Source: Cololabis saira (lineage: Eukaryota; Chordata; Actinopteri; Beloniformes; Belonidae). From it: a stretch of DNA of 64,000 nucleotides. Below are positions 17,784 to 28,880 of this stretch, piece after piece. The position numbers were made by a program, and so were the translations under genes. Location: NCBI RefSeq assembly GCF_033807715.1, contig NC_084592.1, forward strand, positions 23,507,501-23,571,500, in the 5' to 3' direction. Each line of letters opens with the position of its first letter. Position 1 is the first letter of the stretch. A model generated the notes under the pieces. The model saw only the letters and a list, made by a program, of their open reading frames with translations, had not been told where the DNA came from and made no database searches.

Positions 17784-18826
17784 CTAATTTTTTGACATGC
17801 ACCTGTAGTTATCTAAACAAAGCCAAGGATAAACCACTTAGAAAACTGTCATGAATGTTTGTTACTGTGTGAAAGGGAAACATAGTTGAAGTGTTGTCAT
17901 TCATTGTGTCTTTGAAATGCAGTAATTGTTTTCAGATGTCTAATTGTGATATTCCCCCTAAAGGTAAATCACTGCCCAAGGACTAGATGGCCACAGCTCA
18001 CAATGACACCTCATGCAAAGCCTGATCTGTCAGCCGTCCCGCGACACGGCTTTTCTTGTGTAAATACAGATTGTTCGACACCCAGAGGTGGCAAAACTAT
18101 AGATACTTGTGTATAGTATTTATGATTGTTCTATTTTGTGTTTTTTTAAATAAAACAAAGTGTTATACCACATTCGTTGTCATTATTCATTTAGCATGTA
18201 AGAAGGTGAGAAATGTAATAGCTTGTTTATGCTGAAATAGTAAAGGAAAGGCATTTATCGTTTTCTATTTTTTATTCAAATATGACAAAATATAAATAAC
18301 AATAAATAAACATGAAAATGTGCTGTCCAAAATGTCCTGGAAAACTCGACTCCTGCAAATGCGCGTTCCCCAAAGTTTGTGGGGGCGTGGCTTTGGACAG
18401 AGCGCTGACGGGAGGGGGAGGAGGTGGTGGGGCTTAGAGGAGGTGCCACTTTCAAATCTTGCTAGTTCTCCAACATTACTGACTGTACCTTTTATATATA
18501 TGGCAGCATTTCTGTTTGTTGTTGTTTTTTTAACGTACACCACAGTCATAGTGATTGACATTTAAAAAAAACACCGGCCCTTTAAATTGGCATAATATAC
18601 CAACAAGGCCTGAACCAACTCGTTGGTCTATCTATCGTTTTTTTCTTGTAATCTTCAACTTCATCGAATACACTTGTACTGTAGCTGAATGTCTGTGGTC
18701 AATATGGTTCAAATCAAATGAGTTGTGGTCAAATGATTTAGAGACGCTATACTTCTCTGACAGCCATCCAAAGAGCATGCAAAACAGCGCTTTTGGCTGT
18801 TAATATCACATATTTCTACAGGTAAT

Positions 18827-19059
18827 GGGTGTTTTTGTTTGAGTTTTACAGCATAACCTCTGTGAAACGAGCAGAGATTAACTTTTTATTGTTCACATCT
18901 GAACTCTCTCCGTTCCCAGGAGAAACACACGAGGAAGTGCTCTACAGCTCCATTCACTTAGAATTCTTAGTGATATACATATTAACAGATTTTGGGTGTT
19001 TTTATTTGTGCCTTAGACCATGACTGCTGTGAAACAATCAGAGATTAAACTTTTATTGC
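18827..19059. repeat. Diverged direct duplication, period about 167 bp
   Basis: GGGTGTTTTTGTTTGAG...CTGTGAAACGAGCAGAG (18827-18891) is echoed by GGGTGTTTTTATTTGTG...CTGTGAAACAATCAGAG (18994-19059). Both end in a TTTTTATTG-like stretch. No protein frame links them. Confidence 0.6.
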
Positions 19060-20159
19060 CTCGATTTCACTGCTTTTGTTTTTGCATTCAGACCTCACTC
19101 TCCTCATTAATTCTGACTCAACCGCCACAGCTCACAGTGCGCAGTGTCTTCTCAGCTGAGTGAATCTAGCGTGAATGTCTGAGTTTAAATGTTTTCACAG
19201 ACGGTAACAGCTCTTCCTGTGGCATAACTTAAAGGTAACAGATTTTACAAGCCATTGCAGACATAAAGCTTAAAATGAGCGAGGCAGTGGGCAGAATTAA
19301 AATATTGGGAATATACAACCAATGACAAATGTTTACCCCTGCAAGCCAAGAAGGTTACGAATAATCACAAAAATGCTGCGTGTCTATGAGGGCTGCATTT
19401 GGTGATTAAGTTTTCTCCCCTGGAACTTTATGTGGCCCCTGGTGTTTGCGGTGGAAATGTGGTCACCCACCGACATGACCTCCTAAAAGACCCTAGTTCT
19501 TGAAAAAGTAGCCGAAGCAATTCAGCCTCATCAAAAGGGGCATTTTCTGGAAATGAAAATATGACAGTATGACAATGATACTGTATTTAAGTTGAAATGG
19601 TAAAATTATCATTTCTAATTTGGCAATTTAGTTTCCCATAATATTAATAAATATAAAATGAAGCACCTGTTCTTGTTGATTCTTCCCATGAATGGGAATG
19701 TTATACTTCCTGTTTCCTGTAATGGTTTATATCTGGTCAGTGGAAACTCTTATTATGATTGCTCCAAACATATTTAAATGGCATTTTTTTTAAATCCCAT
19801 TTTGTATTCTTTTTATTTGGATATGAAGAACTGACTGAACTAACAACTTTGAAGGACAGAACATATCCAGAGGCTAACCGTGGTGTTAAATGGAATCCCT
19901 CTTTGCTTGTGCACTCTTGACAGTCAGACAGTTGTCAGATACGGGGGTCCAAACACTTATAAATCTGTCTCTCCAAAGAATGGTATTTTTTATCACCTTG
20001 TAAAGGAGGATGGAGAAAACCAAACAGTGGGCGACGTTTTCCTTCACCAATTATATTTAGAGTAGAAGTTTCAGCTCTAATTATCTGCACAATGACTTGA
20101 TGACAATTTGGCTCCCCAACGAGTCTTACTCCAAGGAAAGAGGTCCAGTGTCTGCACCA

Positions 20160-20308
20160 AATTGGAGGCAGTCAAGGTCCTCCTGCATTGCCGTTCGAGA
20201 TAACACAAAGACAAATATGATCAAGGCCACACAAGATGCTGGAGCCGCTAGCCTGCCAGGCATCACTCACACACTCCAGTTGGTTGTTAATGAGGACAGT
20301 TCAGCTCT
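20160..20308 (+). pseudogene. hAT (ZBED-like) transposase remnant
   Basis: About 50 codons resemble the central part of a hAT transposase: VRDNTKTNMIKATQDAG followed by SLPGITHTLQLVVNE, the DN..NM.KA ... AHTLQL pattern that carries a catalytic aspartate region in this superfamily. The flanks are degenerate with stops, and no terminal repeats were found. It is an old fragment, not a functional gene; a domesticated ZBED gene is unlikely at this length. Confidence 0.55.
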
Positions 20309-23109
20309 GATAACTGTTGCTCATGTGGAGTAAGTCATACTTAAAAAAAATAAATAAAAAAAAGACAGCCCGGCCTGACTATATTTAAGGAGTTCGGCCA
20401 ACAGGCAACTATTGATCCTTTGACTGAGATGTGATTTCAGGCTCCGTGCTGTTGGTCTGCTGCAGAGAGTGGCTGGATGACTTTCGTGTCCAGAGAAAAT
20501 AACAATGGCACCAGACAACAAAGAGAACTTCGGCTGTAGCTGTTAAGTGCTGCTTTTCTTTCCCACTAAAAGAGGCCAAGAGTCTTGTAGCTTGTCTTCT
20601 GCTTGTAGTTATGTGTATATATTAACAAAATGTATGGTGAAACATGAATACATCTGGGTTTATACTTCCCCAGGAAGGAAAAAAAAAACTAGCAGTTCCT
20701 TTCTCCAGCCTGGAGGTCATGATGTCTCTCAGCACATGCAATTTCAGTGCTGGTATTAACTGTTGTTAAACTGCCAAAAGCACTGATGTGATTACTCATA
20801 ACTATTATGTTATATTTTACATTTAATCTATCTCAACATAACCACACATTAGTTCTGTCGGTTGTTCTTTACCAGTCCAGTCAAGAATACACAACTTTTC
20901 ACTATTTTCAATACATGCATCTGAAATTCAAAACTAGAACATGACAGGTTACTTTGTAAGTTGAGTAATGTGAAGCTCCATTGTGTGAGCTAAACTAAGC
21001 TATCTGACAAATGATCAGAGAGGAGGGAAGTGTAGTTGACTTGTTCCCCTACAAAAGCCATATACCTCAACCCATTAACCACAATATAGTCACATGACTA
21101 AATAGACTAACTGTGACGTCTGGCCACAATTTAACAATGAAATTTAATAAAATAAGAAACCATAGCTTACTTATCTCTACATCCAATGCCAGTGTTCAAC
21201 GTCTCACTAGGACTAATAGCTAGTTGGAGTTGGAGGTGCGAGACGCAGCTGCTCATGCAGAAGAGCTAAGTTTAAGACATTTCCTGCTCGTTTTTCACCT
21301 TTTCTCAGTTTTTGGGAGAAAATACAACGATTCAAGTGTAATATACTAGGTATTATTTTTCTTCAGGTGTAATATACCTAATTTTAAGACCTGGTAAGCA
21401 TGAGATGATATCAGGTCCTGATACATAACCCTTCAAATTGAAAGAGGCTCTACCTTTTGTTTCAATATTTAATGGGCAATAGTGGCCTGTATTTTAAGAG
21501 TGGAAAGAGAGAGGAAGGTTGGGGAGACATGCAGTAAAGAGCCACTGGCCAGGACTCAAGTGCAGCTAGGAAGACCTTCAGCCCTTATATATAGAATCCC
21601 TGCACAGCTAATTTAGGCATCCGGCATCCCACACCTTCCCTTTACAGATGTAATCATTTAAATTGTGTGGTAAGACCAGTTTGTGTGTCTCACACATAGC
21701 CGAAGTAACATTAACATTTCTAAACCAGAGAGAGAAACTGTCCTTGTATGTAAGAAATATTGTGTCTCTGCAGAGATCACTACTTATGTCCAATGATAAC
21801 TCAACTGTTGCTGGACTTTGATAGTTTTTTAGAACAGCCGAACAATGATTTTTAACCATAATAAACAGCAAGGGCATGGCTTTGAACCTACACATCCACA
21901 CAGACAGGTGCATCAGATAGCCTCTGGTAGGACTGCTTGCTTCTCTGTAACACATTTATTTGCAAGGAGACTCCCAAAGGGACTATCAAAGCTCTGCCAG
22001 ACTCCGAGCCAAAATGGCCCCTGCAGGAAGCTACATTCTGTGTTTATTTTTGGTGGGATTTCAGCACAGTTTTTATATAGAAAGCTGTAGAAAGCTGAGG
22101 CTGTTTTCCTCCACATATGTTGATTTGCCTCCATTCCAAGACTCTCCACAATGAAGATGGGAAGTATAAAAGAAGCATAGTCCAACCACATTAACTTCAC
22201 TTGGGAACATTCAGCTGTCTGACATATACACCCCTTTACATTTCTTTCTTAGAGCTGGGCTATGTATGTTGTAATGACCATGGTCATCAGATATTTTGTA
22301 TGCATTCATCATCTGCCTTGGCTTTAGGCAAAATAAACTAATGTGAAAACATTCCAAGAGAAAATCTCTAAATTGAAAGCCATGTCCCTGTAGGTTGCGT
22401 TTGATTTTTTTTTTCCTTTATCCACATCCATCTGTTCATATGATTTTCCTCCTATTCAGACTACTTGTTCTGTATCTGACAATTGTGATGCATTCTGTCA
22501 ATGATGCATGCACCTTGCAGGGCATTTTTGTCATCATGCTTGACAAGAAGACTGTCATCCTGTCGCAATCAATGATGCTCAAATATGAACTGAGCATGGT
22601 CCACATACCCTGAAGAGGGACTTCTCAAAGTCAACCATTCTTGCCAATCTCATTACCAAGCAACAGGCGCTAGAAAGTTTGGACAAATGCCCGGCATTTA
22701 TCAAATATGTGAAGAAATGTTTTTTGAATTTCTTCTATGTTTAAACGTTAATTGTCAACAATCAAAAAAAAAGAATTTAAACATAATGTTTAAAGGGGAC
22801 ATATTATGAAAAACAAGTTTTTTCTTGTTTTAACATATATAAAGTGGTCTCCCCTCACCCTGCCAGCACAGGGGAGACAAAATCCCATGAATTTCTGCAA
22901 GGTCTGTGACCCCCGCCTTACAGAATCCCCCAGTGTCACGTGATTTTTTTTGAGCCGATGAGAATCTGCGCCTAGGGTGACGTCACCCGAGGCGCAGAGG
23001 TTTGGCCTCCGCTGCTGAACCACGCCCACAACCAGCTCTCTCCGCCGGCTGGAGCGGTCCTTCCTTGAGCCAGTCGGACGCGGCGCCGCGGCGGAGCGGA
23101 TCCGGGTTA

Positions 23110-23692
23110 AATCATCCAGGTTCCCGGGTGGTTTGGGAGTTGGGTCCTCGGGGGTCCATCCCAGGTCGGATCAGCTTCACCCTCCGAGATTTTCAGCCAA
23201 ATCTGTCGGTTTGATCCCCGGTAACCAACGATGCGCAGAGGATGCGCGCCGGAGCCGATCTGTGCGCCGCGCGCCCGCCGTGGGGTTGCGGGGCCAGCGC
23301 GCAGCATCCCCCGGGCAGATCCGGCTGAAATCCCGCTGGTCGGTCCCCGGGAGCCCCTGCTACCAGTCCAGGCGGGTTCCTCCAGTCCCGGCCGGTCGGA
23401 ACCGGTCAGATTCCCCGGTTGAAGCCGCGGTGATGCGCGCTGCTCCAGCCTACTTCCTAATTCCCAAAGCGGGGTCCGTCCGACTAAATTCTCCAGGTTC
23501 CCGGCCACTTTGGGAGCAGGGATTTCTGGGGTACGTCCCAGGCTGGATCAGCTTCACCCTCCGAGATTTTCAGCGAAATCTGTCGGTTTGATCACCGGTA
23601 ACGGGCGATGCGCCCCGGAGCCATGCGCCGGGCGCCTGCCGTGGGGTTGCGGGGCCAGCGCGCAGCATCCGCCGGGCAGATCCGGCTGAAAT
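23110..23692. repeat. CpG-rich tandem duplication, period about 375 bp
   Basis: 23115-23332 and 23490-23692 share GGATCAGCTTCACCCTCCGA, AAATCTGTCGGTTTGATC, GGGGTTGCGGGGCCAGCGCG and GGGCAGATCCGGCTGAAAT. The duplicated block is the most GC-rich in the window. Frames across it (up to 152 codons) differ between strands and look like by-products of composition. Confidence 0.85.
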
Positions 23693-23841
23693 AGTGCATA
23701 AATGTTATTTATATACAACTCAAACAAAGTTGCCATTTGTGAAAATTCAGTGTTGTGATTTATTTACAGTTAACATGATTCATCTGTCTTGTAACATAAG
23801 AAATGATGAGAATTCTTCCTGTGTGAAGACGAGGTGACTAA

Positions 23842-23930
23842 AGGCTGATTTATGGTTTGATTTATGGATTTATGGTTACACCAACGCAGAGCCTACGGCG
23901 TAGGGTACGCGTCGATTTAACGCAGAACCG
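23842..23930. mobile_element. Small 3-bp-TSD MITE nested in TTAA MITE copy 2
   Basis: TAA (23839-23841) precedes AGGCTGATTTATGG, and the interior has ACACCAACGCAGAGCCTACG and GTCGATTTAACGCAGAACC. The right terminus is lost or rearranged after CAGAACCG, so the second duplication cannot be shown. TTTATGG is repeated three times at the left end, a small local amplification. Confidence 0.75.
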
Positions 23931-24042
23931 TGGACAAGCTTTGCTACGCAGCCGCTGCTCTTCTGCCCGGAGCGACGCTTTGTCTCCTCCCCTGCTACAT
24001 GCCATTCAAGCAGCCAATCAGCGCAGAGCCTCATTATCATAG

Positions 24043-24068
24043 CCCCCCCCCCCCCCCCCCCCCCCCCC
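24043..24068. repeat. C26 homopolymer
   Basis: An uninterrupted run of 26 C. The complementary strand is poly-G and could form G-quadruplex. Run length is likely unreliable in the assembly. Confidence 0.95.
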
Positions 24069-24228
24069 GCCCTGAAAATGAATCACAGAAAAAGGCTTTA
24101 GAAGCGGAAAAAATAAAAACAGAGACTGAATTTCTGATTTATGTAGAAAAAACAAGCTTTAGATTGTTTTTAAGACATTCAAGGCCTGTTTAAAATATAC
24201 ATTAAATGCCATAATATGTCCCCTTTAA

Positions 24229-26815
24229 GGGAATTCTTTCACACAGCCAGAACATGAAAAATTTTGTGTCACAAACAGAGGAGCCAGTTTCTCTTCATCT
24301 TCAAAGTTTGGTCACTACAGTCATCTTGTCATAACAAACAATGCTATTTCACACACACACGTGTTGTGCTTATACAATCTCACCTACACACACAGAGATC
24401 AAAGGTAGCATCACCTGCAGCTGAGTGAGGTGGAGCACATCAGGGTTGAGCCTCTTCAGAGGAAGTGAGGTGTTACGTAGAAGCTGCTGAGTTAGACTTA
24501 GGCACTTTGGCAGCTTAACATAAAACTGCTGAGTTTGAGTACAAGTATAAAGATTTGTAAATTCCTTCAGAGATAATATTCCCACTGGCCAGTATTACGC
24601 CCATGCTACCTTTAAAAAAAAAAAAAAAAAACTTGATGTTTCCAAAGTAGATGGTTAACTCACATTTCTGAAGATTTCAAACAAAACTTCTACTAAAAAC
24701 GTACACATTTTAGCAATATTTCCATTAGGATGTCAGTTATATTGGGAGTGATCTTTCAAAAAAACCCAGGAGGATTTTCTTAGTTACACTTGTAGACACT
24801 CCATCCGGATTCTGTCTCTGCTTACAGATACAGATGCGAGCTCAGGCAGAGGATTTGTTGAAGCAACACGGAAATAGAGGATGAGGGCTTAGTGAAGCAA
24901 ACCGTAAGCCCTCCCAGTGCACTCCTGTGTATCCGACTTCAATGACCGCAACTCTGCTTAGAAAATTTCTGGGCCTCAATATGTATGGAAATGAGAGGCA
25001 ATCATGCTAACGCATTTTCTGTCTCTCCAAACATGCTAATGGGGTCCATTTCCCCACCTTCTCACCTAAATATTTCACCTGCACTCTTCTTTTCCCTGTC
25101 TTTACGTCTCTTCCATCGTAAAACAATTCTGCTTTCAATTATATATTAAAATTTACGTAAAGCCGTTCCAGGCACTTGTCTGAGCTTCTTTGCTGTGCGC
25201 ATCCCTCGTTCTTCAAGCTCCTTTTCTTCCCATACTCTTTAGCCCTCCTTCCTCTCACTGATTCTACCCCAAAACCTCTCCCTCTCTCCTGCCTTTTTAG
25301 GAGTCAGGGACTGAAGGACTCAATTTCAAAACAGCGCACGTCTCAGTGACTCAAGTGAGGGGTTTGTTCCGCTGCCACACTTCCGTTCACAAATGCTCCG
25401 GCTTGGGGAAGAGGGAGAAATCCCTGTTAATCTACTGAATCTGGCTCTCTCAGTCTCTTTTGTTCGCTGTTGCTGAGATCCTCATGCGCTGATCTTTAGG
25501 GAGGCATGCGAGGATGATTGTGTCCATGTGCGTGTTTTTGTGTGAGGTGTTTGTATCCAGTTCAGTTGGCAAATACAGTTGGACAAATGCTCATAAAGAT
25601 GTTACAGTCTTTCACACACCTGTATCAAGGTTGTTCAAAGCTATTTTTATTTGGAGATATCCAGGACGGCATTGGGTCGAGCTGTTATATTTAGCAGGTA
25701 ATTTCTGAATCTAATTACAGTGTCACAGGTTATGCAGGATAATGCAAATAACCAAATTTAGCATCAACACAAATTTAAAAAGGATATTACATTGACACCA
25801 GAGTTAAAACATGGGAACATGTTTGTTGTCACCTATTCAAAAGTTACATTTCAATTGTATCAGTGTTTTGACCTTGTATGTTAAAGTTTCCTGTTATCCA
25901 GATTTGAGTTTCTTTGAGGAGAACCTGCTTCAAATGTTGCCTGGCGTTTGTGTGCACCGTGCTTTTAATGTTGATCTGTGTTCAACGAAAGTGGCCGTGC
26001 ATGGAGCAGCTTTGGCCATTAGCTCTGGAAGAGCCTGTAATCACTACATGTTGTTTTCCTTTTTTCATGCAGTTCATTATTGAACAAATAATCTTTGGGG
26101 AGAAAAGCGTTTGTATCTGCCATCCTATTTCCTTCTCGTTTTATTTCCCTCTGCGAGACTGCACTTGGGAAAGTATTGATTTGGTTGCCTGAAAATAAAC
26201 CAACAACTGCGTGAGTGGGGTAATAAACAGTCAGAGAAAAAAAAATATGTGTATGAAGCTCCCAAGAAGTGTGGCCTCTCCAGTAATTATTAGTTTCTGT
26301 ATATGCTCAGATGCAGTTGGTTGCCGTTACTGATGTATGCTACCCTCAGCCTTTTGGCAGGAATAAAGAGTGTCTGGATTGTAAATGGTGGGGGATGTAG
26401 AGCACACTGCCATGTCACTGCGCTACACAGTCTTGGGTGTAGTTGGCTGAGTAGCAGGGTTGAGGAGACCTTCAATCCCTCTACATGGTGCATGTGAGTC
26501 ATCCAAAAAGACCGCTTCCAACTCCACTGCAAGTTCACTCTGACAACCCAGAGTACATGTTCATACTTCACAAAAGCTCAACTCGTTGTACTTAAAATGT
26601 ATTGCTCTACAACTGGTGATTTACACCTGGGAAAGTGTGAAATGACTTTGGTGAACCTTTAATCTATTGGTGTTCAAACTTTGGAACCCAATGTCCTTAT
26701 TGGTGGAAATCATTAAAATATTATCGTCCCTTGATTATCTTTTCCAAATACTCTCAAAAACTGATGAAGATGTACACAGGCAGGAAAAAAAAAGAATGCA
26801 TTGTCACCAGTCACT
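24229..26815. other. Intron 2 of ERBB4, no gene seen
   Basis: Plain intron with a poly-A run near 24614-24630 and pyrimidine-rich stretches near 25100-25300. No exon or bounded repeat was recognised. Confidence 0.55.
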
Positions 26816-26926
26816 CATATAAACAGTGTTGTGCAAGTTCATACTTCTCATGAACTAGTTCAAAGTTCAGCATAGTTTAAAAATGAATAGTTGATGTTCA
26901 TAGTTTACCATGTTCACTTTGAACTA

Positions 26927-27533
26927 CAGTAATCCCTGGTTTTTTGCGAGGGTTACGTTCCACAAAAGAACCCGTGATAGGTGAAATCCGCGAAGTAGCA
27001 ACCTTTTTTTTTTCTTTTTTTACAATTATTATACAAGGCTTCAAATTGCGAAGATCAGCAACGCCCCACCGCGACCCAATTAATTGGATTTGAATGGGAG
27101 AAAATGAAAAATGATTATGAAAAGAAAATACAAAAAGTACAGTAGGACAAATTGTGACTTTGCGCGTATTCCCCTGCTCTTCTGACTGCGCCGCTGCATC
27201 CTGACTCCGCTCTTTAGCATCTTTTTCTTCTAGAGCTTGTGGTACAGGTGTGTTTTTTCGAGAGAATTAGATTATTGTAAACCGACATGCCACCATCGAT
27301 TATATTTGAGAACTGTAATGAACGATTCAACAAAGGGTCCCGTTCTTGAGCTGATCGCTGAAACTCATTGGCCGTTCTCAGCATTGTTGCTAAGCGACCA
27401 ACATTATTGACACAGGAAGTGAAGAAGCGGGGAGACTATTTAGCCAATCAGAATGCAGAACATGATGCACAATGCAAATCCGTGAAGCAGCGAGACCGTG
27501 GAAAGTGAACCGCGTTATAGCGAGGGATTACTG
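26927..27533. mobile_element. pogo/Tigger-like Tc1/mariner-class element, TA target
   Basis: Begins CAGTAATCCCTGG and ends CGAGGGATTACTG, flanked by TA at 26925-26926 and 27534-27535. The left end reads GCGAGGGTTACGTTCC and the right end CGCGTTATAGCGAGGG, a terminus style I associate with fish pogo-like MITEs. No transposase frame. Confidence 0.8.
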
Positions 27534-27707
27534 TAGTTCAAACTCAGTTTATTTCAATATTTTTAGGTGAGAAGTACGAATGAAACGCCACCCTGTCCTA
27601 AAATGGTTCACTGTATACAATCATGTATTGTCCTAGTGGCTTTTCAACTTTACTCAGAGGCTGTAATTCTCCAACAATGTAGTCCATTATCAATGTGTCT
27701 ACCTGTT

Positions 27708-28174
27708 TTTTTTTTTTTATATTTTTATCCCGGTTTTTTAACCCATTTTATCACCCAGTGCTCCTACCTAGACTCAGGTCTCCTCCTTAACCTGAGGAGT
27801 GAGCAGGCCGCATCTTTTCACCAGAGAGGGTGGGGCTTCTCTAGCCGGACGTAGCGCGTGGAAGGATCACGTTATTCCGGCCGGATCCTCCCCACCCCAT
27901 CTGGTGCCCCGGTTGGCCAGAGGGGGCATGTATAGCCCAGGACTGTGTGCATGTTTTTGTGAGGGTAGCTCACCTTGCTACCCCAGGGAACACGGGGAGA
28001 ACATGCAAACTCCACATAGAAAGGCCCTTTCGCCAACCCCACCCAGGTTGTGGGCGCTGAAGTCATGAGGGAACTAACACGCACTTCAGCGCCCACAGCG
28101 TCCCCGGCGGGAATCGAACCCAGGACCTTCTTGCTGTGAGACGGCTGCACTACCAGCTGCGCCACCGTGCCCAA
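27708..28174 (-). mobile_element. tRNA-derived SINE, full length
   Basis: It reads 5' to 3' on the minus strand. The head contains pol III internal promoter boxes: A box TGGCGCAGCTGG (complement of 28153-28164) and B box GGTTCGATTCC (complement of 28110-28120), spaced as in a tRNA. The 3' end is a poly-A tail seen as T-run from 27708. A perfect 16-bp target duplication AATGTGTCTACCTGTT flanks it at 27692-27707 and 28175-28190. The body has TTTGCATGTTCTCCCCGTGT, familiar from a common fish SINE. It is not a functional tRNA gene, because it lacks a proper acceptor stem pairing and continues into the SINE body. Confidence 0.92.
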
Positions 28175-28880
28175 AATGTGTCTACCTGTTGCTGGGAAAT
28201 CAAACCCCTGAAGGCTGCAGGTGTAACTGGGGTCGTTTAGGGCTTCTTGGCCTTTCCTGAAGACTTTTTGGGATTGTCAAGGACTTGCAGTTATTTTCTC
28301 TAACTGGACGGATGCTTTAAGACGTCCGGACTTGTTTTCAGCGCAGGTGGAAATAATTTGCACAGAAAGGTTAGATTTTTACCGTTGGACTCTTTGGGAA
28401 ACTGTGTAAAATTCCCGCAGATAATGATAAGCGGAGGCATCATCTGACGGCTCGCTGACGCTGCGTCCGCAACATTTCTCTTCACCTGTCATGTAAAGAC
28501 TGCACCGGGCTCGGGCCAACGTTGCCATGGAGCTGGTGCCTGTTGTTATGCTAGTGTGTGCACTGCATTATGGGTAATGTAGTGTGAAGTCGTCGTCTCG
28601 TCGAGTATTTTAAATGTGGAGAATGTGGAGGCTTGCTGGTGAAGTGAGGAGGATTATTCCGTAATAATTGGACATAAACAGTGAAGCTGAAACTCACATA
28701 ATCTGAACAGTTCAAATTCCAGTACGTTATCTGCAGATCTGAACAAGTTCACGTTCAAGTTCTTTATTTGCTTATATGTTGCGTTCAGTTCAACGTTCTC
28801 ACAGAAATGAACGTGTTCAATGAACGCGTTCATTTGAACGCGTTCATTTGAACTCGTTCATGCATAACGCTGCATATAAA

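Larger units (their letters stand above)
16939..18491 (+). mobile_element. Inverted-repeat element, TTA-flanked, with short coding remnant
   Basis: Left end AAGGTATAGTCTGTAATCG and right end, reversed, AAGGTACAGTCAGTAATG match closely. TTA lies immediately outside both ends (16936-16938 and 18492-18494), consistent with a Harbinger-like 3-bp duplication. Inside are a 48-codon frame followed by a plausible GTGAGT donor (17515), and a hairpin MITE fragment. No transposase is recognised. Confidence 0.65.
18492..22789. other. Intron 2 of ERBB4 with minor repeats
   Basis: Mostly plain AT-rich intron. It contains a diverged local duplication (18827-19059) and a small hAT transposase remnant (20160-20308). 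No host exon is seen. Confidence 0.55.
22790..24228 (-). mobile_element. TTAA-flanked MITE, copy 2, expanded and CpG-rich
   Basis: TTAA at 22790-22793 and 24225-24228 bounds inverted ends AGGGGACATATTATG. Sequence next to the left end (ACATATATAAAGTGGTCTCC) matches the right end of copies 1 and 3 on the other strand, and GCAGCCAATCAGCGCAGAGC near the right end matches their GCTGATTGGCTGC, so this copy is inverted. Unlike the others it holds about 700 bp of GC- and CpG-rich sequence (22980-23700) with an internal duplication, a nested small MITE and a C26 tract. Confidence 0.85.
26824..28872 (+). mobile_element. Full-length hAT-type element with 8-bp TSD, carrying two inserts
   Basis: Identical 8-bp duplications CATATAAA lie at 26816-26823 and 28873-28880. 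Termini are CAGTGTTGTGCAAGTTCA and, reversed, CAGCGTTATGCATGAAC. The two ends are rich in GTTCA/TGAAC half-sites. A pogo-like element (26927-27533) and a SINE (27708-28174) are inserted inside. Removing them leaves about 960 bp, without a recognisable transposase, so it is non-autonomous. The right portion recurs at 14685-15351. Confidence 0.9.

Noticed and set aside
23107..23591. Overlapping long frames on both strands of a GC-rich block
   Set aside because: High GC lowers stop-codon frequency; the block is a duplicated part of a MITE, and the frames on opposite strands cannot all be real.
28110..28174. tRNA-like sequence with A and B boxes
   Set aside because: It is the head of a SINE with a poly-A tail and target duplication, not a functional tRNA gene.
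27872..28174. 100-codon minus-strand frame
   Set aside because: Lies wholly within the SINE.
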